A DNA stretch of 39,303 nt from an uncultured Lachnospiraceae bacterium (GCA_910584915.1 CAJUDM010000035.1:1-39303); one strand, 5' to 3'. Shown: positions 7,615 to 16,428, numbered from the stretch's first letter. Notes: generated by a model from the sequence alone, not told the origin. Program-made: numbers and translations.

Positions 7615-7663
7615 AAACAAAGCCGCCCTCTCAGCAGACACTGATGTCTGCCAAAAAAGCGGC
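7615..7663 (-). terminator. Intrinsic terminator of the pilus operon
   Basis: On the minus strand GCCGC (7659-7663) pairs with GCGGC (7622-7626). An inner stem GCAGACA/TGTCTGC (7634-7651) lies within, and TTTGTTT follows (7615-7621). It is about 70 bp downstream of the pilT stop. Confidence 0.7.
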
Positions 7664-7732
7664 CGTTCCTGTTTCTCAATATTTTACTGCGGTCGGATAA
7701 AGATATCCCCGCCTGTCCTTTTGTTCTACACC

Positions 7733-8803
7733 CTATAATTTTTTCGAAAGCATGTCCGGGTTCGTCGCGTAGGCGAGCGCCGTCTCCCCGGTGATCTGCT
7801 TTTCCCTGTACAGCCTCAGAAGATTTGCATCCATGGAAATCATCTCCGGCCTGGTGGAGGAATACAGGATGCCATCGATCTGCGGCACCTTGTTATCCCT
7901 GATCATGTTCCGGATTGCAGGATTGACAGTCATGATCTCAAATACCGGATGGAGCCTGCCATCGACCCCCGGAACAAGCTGCTGTGAGACTACCGCCTGC
8001 AGTACCATGGAAAGCTGTACAGCGATCTGCCTCTGCTGATTTGCCGGAAACACATCGATGATCCTGTCGATAGTGTTTGCCGCTCCTATCGTGTGCAGCG
8101 TGGAGATCACCAGATGCCCCGTCTCCGCTGCGGTCATCGCCACCTCTATCGTCTCATAATCCCTCATCTCCCCGAGCAGTATCACATCCGGGCTCTGCCT
8201 CAGGGATGCCCTGAGCGCTGTCACATAGTTCTCCGTGTCCAGATTGATCTCCCTCTGGCTCACAATGCACATCTTATGTCTGTGCAGATATTCGATCGGG
8301 TCCTCCAGTGTGATGATATGCTTCTCCTGCGTGTTATTGATCTCGTCCACAACGCAGGCAAGCGTTGTGGATTTACCGCTTCCCGCCGGTCCCGTCACCA
8401 GCACAAGTCCCTTGGAGAGCTTTCCAAATTCTATGATCTTCCGAGGAATGCCGATATCCTCCGGATCCGGCAGTTCAAAGGTGATCACACGCACCACCGC
8501 CGACAGGGAGCCTCTCTGCTTATAAGCATTCACGCGAAAGCGCGAAAGACTTGGCACCGCAAAGGAAAAATCGTCATCCCCATGATTTTCCAGCCTCTCT
8601 GTACTGCGCTCCCCCGCCAGAGAATATATCTCCCGGATATACCCTTCCGTCTGTGACGGCATCAGCTTTCCACTGTCCATATGATGGATCTTTCCGTTCG
8701 CCCTCCATGTGATCGGAAGCCCTGCCACCACAAAAATATCGGAGGCGCCTTCTTTTACCGCCTTTTCCAGCAGTTCCCTGATATCCAAACCTGCATTTTC
8801 CAT
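7733..8803 (-). CDS. pilT: PilT-like twitching/retraction ATPase
   Basis: A 356-aa secretion-superfamily hexameric ATPase of the PilT type, which drives retraction of type IV pili. Walker A is GPAGSGKST (138-146), the Asp box is ITLEDPIEYLH, Walker B is VILLGEMRDYET, and the His box is GHLVISTLHTIGA. The C-terminal LRLYREKQIT segment is PilT-like rather than PilB-like, and the length (about 350 aa) also fits PilT. I chose ATG 8803 (AGGAAGG lies about 14 bases upstream); a TTG at 8827 gives eight more residues but has no ribosome site. It is the last gene of the pilus operon. No extension ATPase (PilB) is in the window. Confidence 0.92.
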   Translation of the reverse strand: MENAGLDIRELLEKAVKEGASDIFVVAGLPITWRANGKIHHMDSGKLMPSQTEGYIREIYSLAGERSTERLENHGDDDFSFAVPSLSRFRVNAYKQRGSLSAVVRVITFELPDPEDIGIPRKIIEFGKLSKGLVLVTGPAGSGKSTTLACVVDEINNTQEKHIITLEDPIEYLHRHKMCIVSQREINLDTENYVTALRASLRQSPDVILLGEMRDYETIEVAMTAAETGHLVISTLHTIGAANTIDRIIDVFPANQQRQIAVQLSMVLQAVVSQQLVPGVDGRLHPVFEIMTVNPAIRNMIRDNKVPQIDGILYSSTRPEMISMDANLLRLYREKQITGETALAYATNPDMLSKKL

Positions 8804-8827
8804 AGGAATGTCCGTTTCCTTCCTCAA

Positions 8828-9328
8828 TCAATCATCAAACTGTAAGACCGGGAGTGTCCCCTCCTCTTCCCAGACAGTCTCCGATTCCTCTTGCCATTTT
8901 ACGATTTTATAAGTTCCGTTCCCTTTTTCCGGATCAATAACCTCAACCTCCACAAAAAGAGACTGGCTGTCCCTGATCGGCACTTTATACGATAAGACGA
9001 TACTCTCCCCGTCCCTCATACAGGCAACTCCCTCCAATCCCGAGGCAGCCTTCTCCGCGTCCTCCAGATATACCTCATAGCCATCGCCCTTTTTCTCTAT
9101 CCCGGAAAGGGTTTTGTCAATTTCTCCGAGTTTATGCTGTGCCTTTGACACCGCCGCATAGTAAAGTTTCGTCTTCTCCGCCGCCTTATCACTGTAACCC
9201 TTGTCCCGCAGCGCGCCCGATAAAGACAGCACTCCCAGAAGGACAAGACAGATGATCACAAATATCACCAGCAAAAAGGAAGTTCCTATCTGAAAGCCGG
9301 GATAGCCCTTTTCTTTTCCTGCACTCAT
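8828..9328 (-). CDS. Small membrane-anchored protein of the pilus operon
   Basis: A 166-aa protein with one N-terminal membrane segment (about residues 14-36) and a soluble extracellular domain rich in Lys, Glu and Asp. Its start overlaps the stop of the preceding gene (ATGA). The hydrophobic N-terminus and position between a pseudopilin-like gene and pilT suggest a minor pseudopilin or assembly protein, although a clear prepilin peptidase site (G followed by F/M and Glu at +5) is not visible. I do not recognise a named family. Confidence 0.75.
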   Translation of the reverse strand: MSAGKEKGYPGFQIGTSFLLVIFVIICLVLLGVLSLSGALRDKGYSDKAAEKTKLYYAAVSKAQHKLGEIDKTLSGIEKKGDGYEVYLEDAEKAASGLEGVACMRDGESIVLSYKVPIRDSQSLFVEVEVIDPEKGNGTYKIVKWQEESETVWEEEGTLPVLQFDD

Positions 9329-9774
9329 AAACCTGCCTCCACGCCCGTATACTTCTCTACATCCAGCCGGTAGTCGGCTTCTTTCTCATCCGTCCTGCCG
9401 AAACTGAAGGAGCATTTCTCAAAATTGCCGTCTTTTTTAAGAGCTGCCTCGAACCAGAAAACCGCCCCATCCCCTTCACAGGCATCAAAATCCGCGTCAT
9501 ACCAGAATCCGTAACACCGCGTTCCCTCCGCGTCTCCTCTCATACTGCCGCCCTCTCCCCGAAGAAAGGCGTCAAAATCCTTCGAGGCCAGAAATACCTC
9601 CGCGTAACCTGCCGCCAGATTCTGTGCCCTGTTCTGCACTTCTGTTTCGCTCACAACGGACCGCGCCGTCACAAACAGCCGGACGCACCACGCCGAGGCA
9701 ACGCTGAACATCAGGATCGATATCATAAGTTCAAATAAAAACAGGCTTGAACGCCTTGCCGACTTTCCGTACAT
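9325..9774 (-). CDS. Pseudopilin-like protein
   Basis: A 149-aa protein that begins MYGKSARRSSLFLFELMISI. A short basic leader, then a hydrophobic helix with Glu at about position 5 of that helix (LFLFELMIS), resembles a type IV prepilin N-terminus, though the usual Gly at the cleavage site is replaced by Ser. The rest is a Cys-containing globular domain. It overlaps the next gene by four bases and belongs to the pilC-pilT operon. It is probably a minor pseudopilin. Confidence 0.72.
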   Translation of the reverse strand: MYGKSARRSSLFLFELMISILMFSVASAWCVRLFVTARSVVSETEVQNRAQNLAAGYAEVFLASKDFDAFLRGEGGSMRGDAEGTRCYGFWYDADFDACEGDGAVFWFEAALKKDGNFEKCSFSFGRTDEKEADYRLDVEKYTGVEAGL

Positions 9775-9788
9775 ATCCTACGACCTTT

Positions 9789-10301
9789 CTACGGTTTACT
9801 CTTTACCGCCGCGTAAGTAACCGACTCTTTTCCATTCTCATCGGTGCAGGAGATCCTGAATATTCCCTTTTCCTGCTCCGCAATATCAAAACTGTTTACT
9901 TCCAGGATCGCCTGTCCGTCCGACGCCCTCACTGTAACGCCTTCCTGTATAAACAGTTCCCGCAGCTGCCCCTCATAGCTGTATATATATGTCACATAGG
10001 ACTGGTCTCCGAACGTCTGTCTCAGGATCAGGCACGGGATCCCGTAAAAAGTGCCCGTTTCAATCCCGCCGTCCTCATCGTTCTGACGGATCTTTTCCGT
10101 CACATAGGAGAGGCAGGTCCTGCTGTCATAGTTGCTCTCCTCCCACGCCACGCTCTTCTTATAGACATTCGCTGCGAGGATCACCAGAAACAGGGAGGAT
10201 GCCGCAAGTACCAGAAACAGGGCGATCGGAAACAGCAGGTCAATGACATGCCTTCTCCTCAGTTTTTCCGCCCTGTAAACTTTATCCTTTACCTCGCTCA
10301 T
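9789..10301 (-). CDS. Membrane-anchored protein, DUF4860-like, pilus operon
   Basis: A 170-aa protein with a basic N-terminus (RAEKLRRRH), one membrane segment (about residues 20-45) and a predicted extracellular beta-rich domain. It resembles the DUF4860 proteins found in clostridial type IV pilus operons; this is by eye and tentative. ATG 10301 is preferred for its GGAGG seven bases upstream. An upstream in-frame ATG at 10316 overlaps the previous stop. Confidence 0.72.
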   Translation of the reverse strand: MSEVKDKVYRAEKLRRRHVIDLLFPIALFLVLAASSLFLVILAANVYKKSVAWEESNYDSRTCLSYVTEKIRQNDEDGGIETGTFYGIPCLILRQTFGDQSYVTYIYSYEGQLRELFIQEGVTVRASDGQAILEVNSFDIAEQEKGIFRISCTDENGKESVTYAAVKSKP

Positions 10302-10315
10302 GCTCTTTCCTCCCA

Positions 10316-10642
10316 TCAGCCGCGGTCGAGCACCGTAACATCAGGCATCAGATTCGCGCCAAACACCTGATAGTCCACAAAAAACTCATCCGAATCATAC
10401 TGCAGGCCGTACTCCTCCCTCAAAACCTCCAGGCTCTCCGGATACCGCCCCTCTATCGCATAATACTGGGTGACGCTCCGCCATACCGCATCCTCCAGAA
10501 ATTCCTTCTGCTCTCTCTTTGCTTTCCCCGAAGCGCCGTCTATTCCCGCGCAAAACAGTAATACCGCTATAAAAAAAATAACAAGAGATGCAAAAGCCTT
10601 CCGCATGCCACTCTGCTGTCTGCCATAATAAAATCTCTTCAT
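10316..10642 (-). CDS. Small pseudopilin-like protein
   Basis: A 108-aa protein with a basic leader (MKRFYYGRQQSGMRK), a hydrophobic helix (AFASLVIFFIAVLLFCAG) and a short soluble domain with the EGRYPESLEVL motif often seen in type II/IV pseudopilins. GMRKAF could be a prepilin-type cleavage zone, but the canonical Glu at +5 is absent. It lies between pilC and the DUF4860-like gene, so it is probably a pilin-like subunit. GGGGGTGAGT precedes the ATG; a GTG at 10648 is an alternative. Confidence 0.72.
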   Translation of the reverse strand: MKRFYYGRQQSGMRKAFASLVIFFIAVLLFCAGIDGASGKAKREQKEFLEDAVWRSVTQYYAIEGRYPESLEVLREEYGLQYDSDEFFVDYQVFGANLMPDVTVLDRG

Positions 10643-10682
10643 ACTCACCCCCGCTTCCGCCTTCTCACCGCCGCGCTAAACA

Positions 10683-11735
10683 TCACAGCCCTGCCAGAAT
10701 TCCAAGCAGCGGCAGCATCACGGACAAAAGGATCGTGCCCACGATCACAGAGAGCAGAATGACCAGAGTGGGCTCCAGCATCGAAATAAAAGAACCGATC
10801 TTCTCGTCTATTTCATCCTCAATCTGGTCAGACAGTTTTCCCATCACTTCATCCATAACGCCGGTACGCCCTGCAATGTCCGCCATACGGGCATAAACAC
10901 CTGTAAATATCCCGGTCCGCCTGAACGCCTCGGACATACTGCTCCCCTCCCCCATCATCTTTTTACAGGAGGAGAGCTTTTCCCCGAAAAACCTGTTTTC
11001 ATTCAGTTCCTCGGCCAGTTCAAGCCCGCGCTCCGGGGTGAGCCCGCTTTTCAGCGTGAGGGACAGCCCGCCCGCAAACCGGCAGATCGCCATCTTGTCG
11101 GAAATCTCTCTGGAAAACCTGAAATACCTGCCAAGCCCTTCAAGCCTGTTTCTTCCGCTCTTCGTCTTCACCAGCCAGATAAAAAGCAGCGCCAGCACAA
11201 AAACAACAGCCACAAAGGCGCCTGCATATCTCGACAGTGTATTTCCCAAAAGCAGTGCCCCTCTTGAAAAGCCGCTCATCTCCATGCCTAGCTGGCGGAA
11301 TACCTGTTGGAACACAGGCATCACCCTTGTCAACAGCACCACGATGACCAGCGCCATCATACCGATCATGATAAGCGGATATGTCAACGCGCTGCGGATA
11401 CTCCGGGAAACAGCCTCCTGTCTCTCATAATACCGCTCTAAAGACGCGAGCACATCGTCCAACGTTCCCGTCTCCTCGCCTATCTGTGTCATTTTACACA
11501 TATATTCCGGAAAAGCTCCCGACTCCTCAAGCGCCGGAGCAAGCGTTCCACTCTCCTGCACTTTCTCATATACCATATCCAAAAGTTCTTTCTCCGCCGG
11601 CGACTGTGCATCCTCCTTCAAAATGGATATTCCCTCCATCACCGAAATGCCGGCCTTCAGCACCATTGCCATCTGCTCACAGAAAGCGGCAAGTTCCAGA
11701 TTCGACAAAGTATCCTGCCCGGTCTTTTTCCCCAT
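10683..11735 (-). CDS. pilC: PilC/GspF-type inner-membrane platform protein
   Basis: A 350-aa protein with two T2SSF (GspF/PilC) domains (about residues 5-130 and 205-330) and three membrane segments (about 118-140, 165-187, 322-345). ALTYPLIMIGMM and the C-terminal EPTLVILLSVIVGTIL are typical of the family. It is the membrane platform that couples ATPase turnover to pilus assembly and disassembly. Length is slightly short of PilC (about 400 aa). It has AGGAGG and starts the pil gene run, 62 bp after the transglutaminase-like gene. Confidence 0.92.
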   Translation of the reverse strand: MGKKTGQDTLSNLELAAFCEQMAMVLKAGISVMEGISILKEDAQSPAEKELLDMVYEKVQESGTLAPALEESGAFPEYMCKMTQIGEETGTLDDVLASLERYYERQEAVSRSIRSALTYPLIMIGMMALVIVVLLTRVMPVFQQVFRQLGMEMSGFSRGALLLGNTLSRYAGAFVAVVFVLALLFIWLVKTKSGRNRLEGLGRYFRFSREISDKMAICRFAGGLSLTLKSGLTPERGLELAEELNENRFFGEKLSSCKKMMGEGSSMSEAFRRTGIFTGVYARMADIAGRTGVMDEVMGKLSDQIEDEIDEKIGSFISMLEPTLVILLSVIVGTILLSVMLPLLGILAGL

Positions 11736-11797
11736 TTTTTTCTCCTCCTGTCTGTATCTAATACGCAGCAGCGAAACCTGAGAGCTGAACTGTTGCT

Positions 11798-12721
11798 TTA
11801 ATACAGGTATTTCACTGCATATGTGTTGCCTGTCATAAATTTCTGCAAGTCCGCCGCGCTCTGCCCCGCCGCCATCGTCGGATCCATGAGAGTCCAGTTC
11901 TTCCCGTCAAATTTTATGATTCCGTCCACCCAGCCTACATCGGTAATATAGCAGCTGATCCAGGCGTGATACAGATTTCCCACATAACCCACCTCGAGCC
12001 TGGTCGGAATCCCCTGGGAGCGCAGCATGGCAGACATCAGGGACGCATAGTCAAAACAGATCCCTGCTCCCGTCGCAAGAGTGGTATCCGGAGCGGGAAC
12101 ATAACCCGGCTGCACAGTCTTCGCTTTATTATTGTCGTATACAATATTGCCGGTGACAAAATGATACACCTCATCCACCACATCAAGATCGCCCGCACAG
12201 TTCTGCGCCAGGCTTGACGCCTTCTTCACGCAGGCGGAAGACGCGTTAAAATTCACATAATAATTCGGGTATAAAAACGGTGAAAAACTGTTTGCTATTG
12301 TCACCGGAGCACTCTGGGAGAGCGCCGTCGAGTACAGGTTGTCCTTGGCTGAAATCGCCTCAAAAACCGTAAATGTATAATTGCCGTTTCCTCCCGAGAG
12401 GGGATAGGCCATATAGCTGCCATATCCTGATACAGTATATGTATAATTCACTCCCGCAGGCGTGGTAATGCGGAACTTTACCTTCGGGTTGCTGCCACTG
12501 TATTTCATCATCACATATCCCTGAGAGGCATTGGAAATATCTAACGATGCCGCACCCGAGGAAAAAGCCTGCGTCCCGGGTGCACTCGGAATCAGCACTT
12601 TCGCCGTGGCGTCCCGCGCCTCCACTTTCGCCGCGCCGTATCCCCATGCTTCAGATGTTATCAGAAATGCGGCACATAAAGCTGCAAACCGCAAACCGTA
12701 TTTTCTGTTTTTCCGCAACAT
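11798..12721 (-). CDS. Secreted transglutaminase-like cysteine protease/transferase
   Basis: A 307-aa exported protein. Residues 1-30 form a signal peptide, followed by a beta-rich region (35-145) and a transglutaminase-like domain. The likely triad is Cys222 (GAGICFDYASL), His252 (LYHAWIS) and Asp280 (TLMDPTM). Such domains cut or cross-link cell-wall or surface proteins. I chose ATG 12721 for its GGAGGAGAAAAGAA; a frame to 12766 lacks this. It leads the pil operon from a good promoter (12785-12813), so it may process pilins or their anchors, but this is inference. Confidence 0.85.
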   Translation of the reverse strand: MLRKNRKYGLRFAALCAAFLITSEAWGYGAAKVEARDATAKVLIPSAPGTQAFSSGAASLDISNASQGYVMMKYSGSNPKVKFRITTPAGVNYTYTVSGYGSYMAYPLSGGNGNYTFTVFEAISAKDNLYSTALSQSAPVTIANSFSPFLYPNYYVNFNASSACVKKASSLAQNCAGDLDVVDEVYHFVTGNIVYDNNKAKTVQPGYVPAPDTTLATGAGICFDYASLMSAMLRSQGIPTRLEVGYVGNLYHAWISCYITDVGWVDGIIKFDGKNWTLMDPTMAAGQSAADLQKFMTGNTYAVKYLY

Positions 12722-12784
12722 TTCTTTTCTCCTCCAGCGTCTCCATAGCAGACTTACAATGACCATCTATCCAAATCTTTTTTC

Positions 12785-12813
12785 AGTATAATATTTTCCT
12801 TCAGCATTTGCAA
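12785..12813 (-). promoter_or_regulatory. Predicted promoter of the transglutaminase-pil operon
   Basis: On the minus strand TTGCAA (12808-12813) and TATACT (12785-12790) are 17 bp apart, about 64 bp upstream of the transglutaminase-like start. Confidence 0.55.
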
Positions 12814-12864
12814 GTTTATTGCGCTCCCGGATCCGCCGCGCGAACCCGGGGCATGCTATTTATG

Positions 12865-13620
12865 TCACAATTCCCCATTCGCGTACCTGAGTATCCCCAG
12901 ATGGATCGCCCACGCCACCCTGTCCTGATACGCCTCCTGTGTCAGAAGTTTCGCCTCCGCACTGTTGGATAAAAAACCGCACTCGGTTATGATGATCGGG
13001 GTCTGCGTCTTCTTCAGCAGATAATAGCTGTCGTTCGCCTTCGCCTCCCGATGGTTCTCCCTGTCCACCGTCTCTGTCATCGCCCTCTGCATGACCTCCG
13101 CCATCTTTTTCCCCTGCAGGCTCGTCGCATAATAAAATACCTGAGCCCCCTTCACATACTCCTCAGAATAGGAATTCTGATGGATGCTCACCGCCAGATC
13201 CGCACCTGAGGAATCTATCAGCGCCACCCTGTTTTTCATATCCTGCACCTTTTTGTTGGAATCATCAGGGCGGTAGAGTCCGTCCTCCCCCTCCCTGGTC
13301 ATGATAACTTCCACATCGGAGAGTTCCAGATAACGTTTTACCTTCTTTGCTATCACCAGATTAATGTCCTTTTCCAGCGCCTGGTTGATACCAACTTTTC
13401 CCGGATCGATCCCGCCGTGCCCTGCATCGATCACGACCACCAGCCTGTCTTTTTTTCCTTCACCTTCCTCCTTCGATGTCCCTGTCGTACTTCTGCGCAT
13501 CACAACATCGCCGCTGCCTGTCGCCACATATTCCGCCGTGCTGCGGGAGAGAAGCAGCATCGCCGCGATAAACACTGCCCCCATTCCGATCCTTATTCTC
13601 CTCAACTGTTCCTCTGTCAT
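12865..13620 (-). CDS. cwlD: N-acetylmuramoyl-L-alanine amidase (CwlD-like)
   Basis: A 251-aa amidase_3 enzyme with an N-terminal membrane anchor (about residues 8-27). Zinc-site residues are in VVIDAGHGGIDPG, the Glu of NQALEKDIN and SIHQNSY; the catalytic Glu is in IITECGFLSN. It cleaves the amide bond between MurNAc and L-Ala. Size and anchor resemble CwlD, which makes muramic-delta-lactam in spore cortex, supporting a spore-former. ATG 13620 is chosen because GGCGGGG lies just upstream. A GTG at 13650 directly after the stop of the 34-aa ORF would add ten residues by translational coupling. Confidence 0.88.
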   Translation of the reverse strand: MTEEQLRRIRIGMGAVFIAAMLLLSRSTAEYVATGSGDVVMRRSTTGTSKEEGEGKKDRLVVVIDAGHGGIDPGKVGINQALEKDINLVIAKKVKRYLELSDVEVIMTREGEDGLYRPDDSNKKVQDMKNRVALIDSSGADLAVSIHQNSYSEEYVKGAQVFYYATSLQGKKMAEVMQRAMTETVDRENHREAKANDSYYLLKKTQTPIIITECGFLSNSAEAKLLTQEAYQDRVAWAIHLGILRYANGEL

Positions 13621-13650
13621 GAAATCCCCGCCTGTTTCTCTTCTCTTCAC

Positions 13651-13755
13651 CTATTTTATGAAGAAAAACCGGGGCTTATGTTTCTTCTTTTCCTTACACT
13701 CTACCCGGAGAGCACCCCTGTCGTACCATGCCTTAAGCAGTTTTTTCATATCCAT
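13651..13755 (-). CDS. Possible 34-aa basic small protein
   Basis: A short frame between the GH18 and CwlD genes that encodes a Lys/Arg-rich peptide (starts MDMKKLLKAWYDRG, ends RFFFIK). AGGG lies eight bases upstream of the ATG, and the stop TAG is followed immediately by a possible GTG start of cwlD. There is no known family. It could be a real small protein, a leader that couples translation to cwlD, or chance. Confidence 0.35.
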   Translation of the reverse strand: MDMKKLLKAWYDRGALRVECKEKKKHKPRFFFIK

Positions 13756-13798
13756 ACTGCGCCCTGCTTCCGGCTTGCCACCCCACAGACTCCCCTTC

Positions 13799-15499
13799 TC
13801 AGGTCCCGCAGTAGTCCGCGATCAGATCCCACACATCCGCCGTCTCCAGGCCCAATTTCCACTCTGCCACGCCCGCAAGGTCATAGGTCCTCATCACATC
13901 TAACTTCACCTTCACAGAATCATAGTCTTCCAGCCATACCTGATACAGGGTATCCTCTTTCTGGATTTCCCCGTAATGCTGGCACTCAGCCTCCAGCCAC
14001 TGCGTCTGAATTCCATTGTCCGCCGCAAAATCGGCAGCAGCCTGCATCCCGACAGACTCTCCCGCTGTCTCCGTGCCTGTCGTCTTCCATATCCTTGTGT
14101 AGAACGGGATCCCGTTGATCAGCTTTTCCGCGGGCACATATTCCAGCGTATCTGCGATTCCCTTTTCCACATAGTCAATGCTTGAAACCGAACCGGCTTC
14201 ACCGCCGCTCCCCCAGTGCTCATCATAGCCCATAATGATCACATAGTCTGCATAGACACCCTGCTCACGCCTGTTATACCAGATAGCGCCACCGGAGATC
14301 GGATAGTTGTCCACAGAGAGTACTATACCGCTTTTCCTGCACTCAATCGAAAGTTCCCTGATGAATTCCACAAAGTGCTTTCCTGTTCTCTGATCTATTT
14401 TTTCAAAGTCTATATTGAGTCCATCAATTCCGTAGTTCAGCACTTCCTGCATCAGGTTCCGGATCAGGTTCGCCCTCGCCGCGGAGGAGGAAAAGATTGC
14501 GAACCTGTCCACATCCTCCGTAAAATCATCCGCCAGCGCCCATACCTCCAATCCCATCGCATGGGCATTATTCACATAATCCTGAGACGCGTAACTGACG
14601 ATATTTCCCTCATTTCCCGTCAGATGGAACCATGTCGGGGATATGGTGTTAAGCCCTTTCGTCTTTGCCGTCGCCTCCGCGAACGTGGCATTACCGCCGG
14701 GGCCTGACACCTGGTGCCAGCCCATATTAATCTTATAGTCCTTCGAAATGTTCGTAAATTCCAGTTCCCCATACATGGAGGAGTTATTGACAAAGGAGGG
14801 CGTATGCGTCTCCGTCTCCCCCAGCCTTTTATTCTCCACATATCCTATGAATCCGTCCATCGTCTTTACCTTTGACCATGTTTCCATCCGGTCCAGTACG
14901 ATGACCCGGTCTCCCGCTGCGGCATCTGTCAGTATCTCGCTCTTCACGCCTCCCTGATACCTGATCTGCGTGTCCTTTTCTACCACTGCGGTCTCCTGTT
15001 CTCCGTAGGCGGTATAAATCTGGATGCGGTTCGGATCCCTGAACGTCTCATAGTCAAAAATCGTGAACAGTCGGATAAAATCCACTGCAATGTACAGCGT
15101 ATCCCCCTCATAGAAGGCTATCTGATAATCGCAGAGGTTCTCACTCTCTCCATCCATATAACTGTTCTCTCCTATATTATAAGAAACGATCCTGTCCGGC
15201 AGCACATAACGTATCGTATTTTCCACTTCATTAACATAAAGCCTTGTGTAGATAAAATAATCACTCACCGTGTCGTAAGTGATATAAAAAGTGCCGTCAG
15301 CTCCCACGCGCGCCTTGTCCCCTATCACTTCATCCTGCATGATAATGGCCGCTTCATCGCCAGTAATGCCAAAATACTCATTCAGGTCCGCCCTTTCCCC
15401 GGAGTAAGAATACCGTTCCAGGGCTCCTCTGCCAAAGCTCACGCCCACAACAATGATAATAAGGACGATCGCAATTAATACCGGAATCAATTTTTTCAT
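13799..15499 (-). CDS. Membrane-anchored glycoside hydrolase family 18 protein with SH3-like domain
   Basis: A 566-aa protein with an N-terminal membrane anchor (residues 4-24), a beta-rich copper-amine-oxidase-like or propeptide region (35-165), an SH3-like wall-binding segment (about 170-228) and a GH18 TIM barrel (about 245-560). The catalytic DxxDxDxE-type motif is DGLNIDFE (359-366), with Glu366 as the acid. GH18 enzymes of this layout in clostridia hydrolyse N-acetylglucosaminyl bonds in peptidoglycan or spore cortex. AAAGGAG precedes the start. Neighbouring cwlD supports a wall or spore role. Confidence 0.88.
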   Translation of the reverse strand: MKKLIPVLIAIVLIIIVVGVSFGRGALERYSYSGERADLNEYFGITGDEAAIIMQDEVIGDKARVGADGTFYITYDTVSDYFIYTRLYVNEVENTIRYVLPDRIVSYNIGENSYMDGESENLCDYQIAFYEGDTLYIAVDFIRLFTIFDYETFRDPNRIQIYTAYGEQETAVVEKDTQIRYQGGVKSEILTDAAAGDRVIVLDRMETWSKVKTMDGFIGYVENKRLGETETHTPSFVNNSSMYGELEFTNISKDYKINMGWHQVSGPGGNATFAEATAKTKGLNTISPTWFHLTGNEGNIVSYASQDYVNNAHAMGLEVWALADDFTEDVDRFAIFSSSAARANLIRNLMQEVLNYGIDGLNIDFEKIDQRTGKHFVEFIRELSIECRKSGIVLSVDNYPISGGAIWYNRREQGVYADYVIIMGYDEHWGSGGEAGSVSSIDYVEKGIADTLEYVPAEKLINGIPFYTRIWKTTGTETAGESVGMQAAADFAADNGIQTQWLEAECQHYGEIQKEDTLYQVWLEDYDSVKVKLDVMRTYDLAGVAEWKLGLETADVWDLIADYCGT

Positions 15500-15524
15500 G
15501 CCTGTACTCCTTTCAACCGTCCCT

Positions 15525-15553
15525 ATTATACCAGACTATTTCCGTATCGTCAT
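15525..15553 (-). promoter_or_regulatory. Predicted promoter of the GH18 gene
   Basis: On the minus strand ATGACG (15548-15553) and TATAAT (15525-15530) are separated by 17 bp, 25 bp upstream of the GH18 start codon. Confidence 0.55.
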
Positions 15554-15671
15554 TATGAATTTCCGTGAAAGAACCAATTTTCTTTTCTGACATATAATAT
15601 CACTATAAGGGGCTTCTTTTCCGCAATATCGTTCTGTCAGTTGTGTTTCATTCAAATGGCTTCTTAAATGA

Positions 15672-15887
15672 TCAGTTTTCCATGATCTTATCATACCTTA
15701 CCTGTGTCAGGGCGCCGTCTTCGTTGATCACAAAGTCCGGCATATACACTGCATCCTCCCTGACAAATCGTTCCACGATACGCGCGGGCGACGCCGGTTT
15801 CCCGTCCAGGTAAAGTTCGATACCCTGGCTGAGTATATCCTCCAGCCTGCCTCTCATGGTGATCATTTCACTTTTGTCTTTCAGCAT
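15672..15887 (-). CDS. Small hypothetical protein (71 aa)
   Basis: A 71-aa acidic soluble protein of unknown family, beginning MLKDKSEMITMRGRLEDIL. ATG 15887 follows AAGGAGGAGCT, a strong site, so earlier in-frame starts are less likely. The sequence looks like one compact helix-strand domain (LYLDGKPASPARIVERF, then MPDFVINEDG). It is transcribed toward GH18, 172 bp away, which has its own promoter. An inverted repeat ATATATC-GT-GATATAT (15932-15947) lies 45 bp upstream and may be its control site. Confidence 0.7.
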   Translation of the reverse strand: MLKDKSEMITMRGRLEDILSQGIELYLDGKPASPARIVERFVREDAVYMPDFVINEDGALTQVRYDKIMEN

Positions 15888-16428
15888 AGCTCCTCCTTTC
15901 TTCATCCTCTGCTCTTCCAAAAGGAGTCCGGATATATCGTGATATATATAGAACCAAAGAATTTTTAGAGATTTAAATTTTGAAATTGCAGATTATTATT
16001 TTTTTAGTTGACGATACTAAGTAAAGCACCTCTTACCGTAAAAACGGTTTTTACTGTAGAAATAGTTTTTGCAGAGCGCCTGAACGTGTAATTGTTTTGA
16101 AATACGTAAAAAAATCAAGTTAAATAGTTTTGGATTATTAATTGAGAAATCATTTGGAAAATTTTAAACTCTGAATCGGCACATAAGCCTATAAGACATC
16201 TCGGATACAGATTACCAAATCTCAATTTCTGATCGAGATGAAGTCATTGTTTAGAAAATTCTGAATTACACACGGCAGATCACTTAATATCTCCGCCGGA
16301 TTTATGAAAAATGCCTTGCCTCCTTCCGTTACAGATTGTTCAAAGGCACTCTGGAGTTATATAATACCAGAAAAATTGGCAAATTTCAACTATTTTATTA
16401 ATTTTTTTTAAACTGTTTTCTGAAACTC
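15888..16428. other. Gene-free AT-rich intergenic region upstream of mecA
   Basis: No credible gene is seen on either strand. It holds the short inverted repeat at 15932-15947, a near-palindrome GTAAAAACGGTTTTTAC (about 16037-16053), and an imperfect hairpin with ATCTCG/CGAGAT arms around 16198-16243. The region separates divergent transcription of the 71-aa gene and mecA. I see no riboswitch or tRNA. Confidence 0.6.

Noticed and set aside
12823..12853. GC-rich inverted repeat CCCGG/CCGGG as a cwlD terminator
   Set aside because: Short stem with a large loop and no T-run; it is also only partly outside the cwlD stop.
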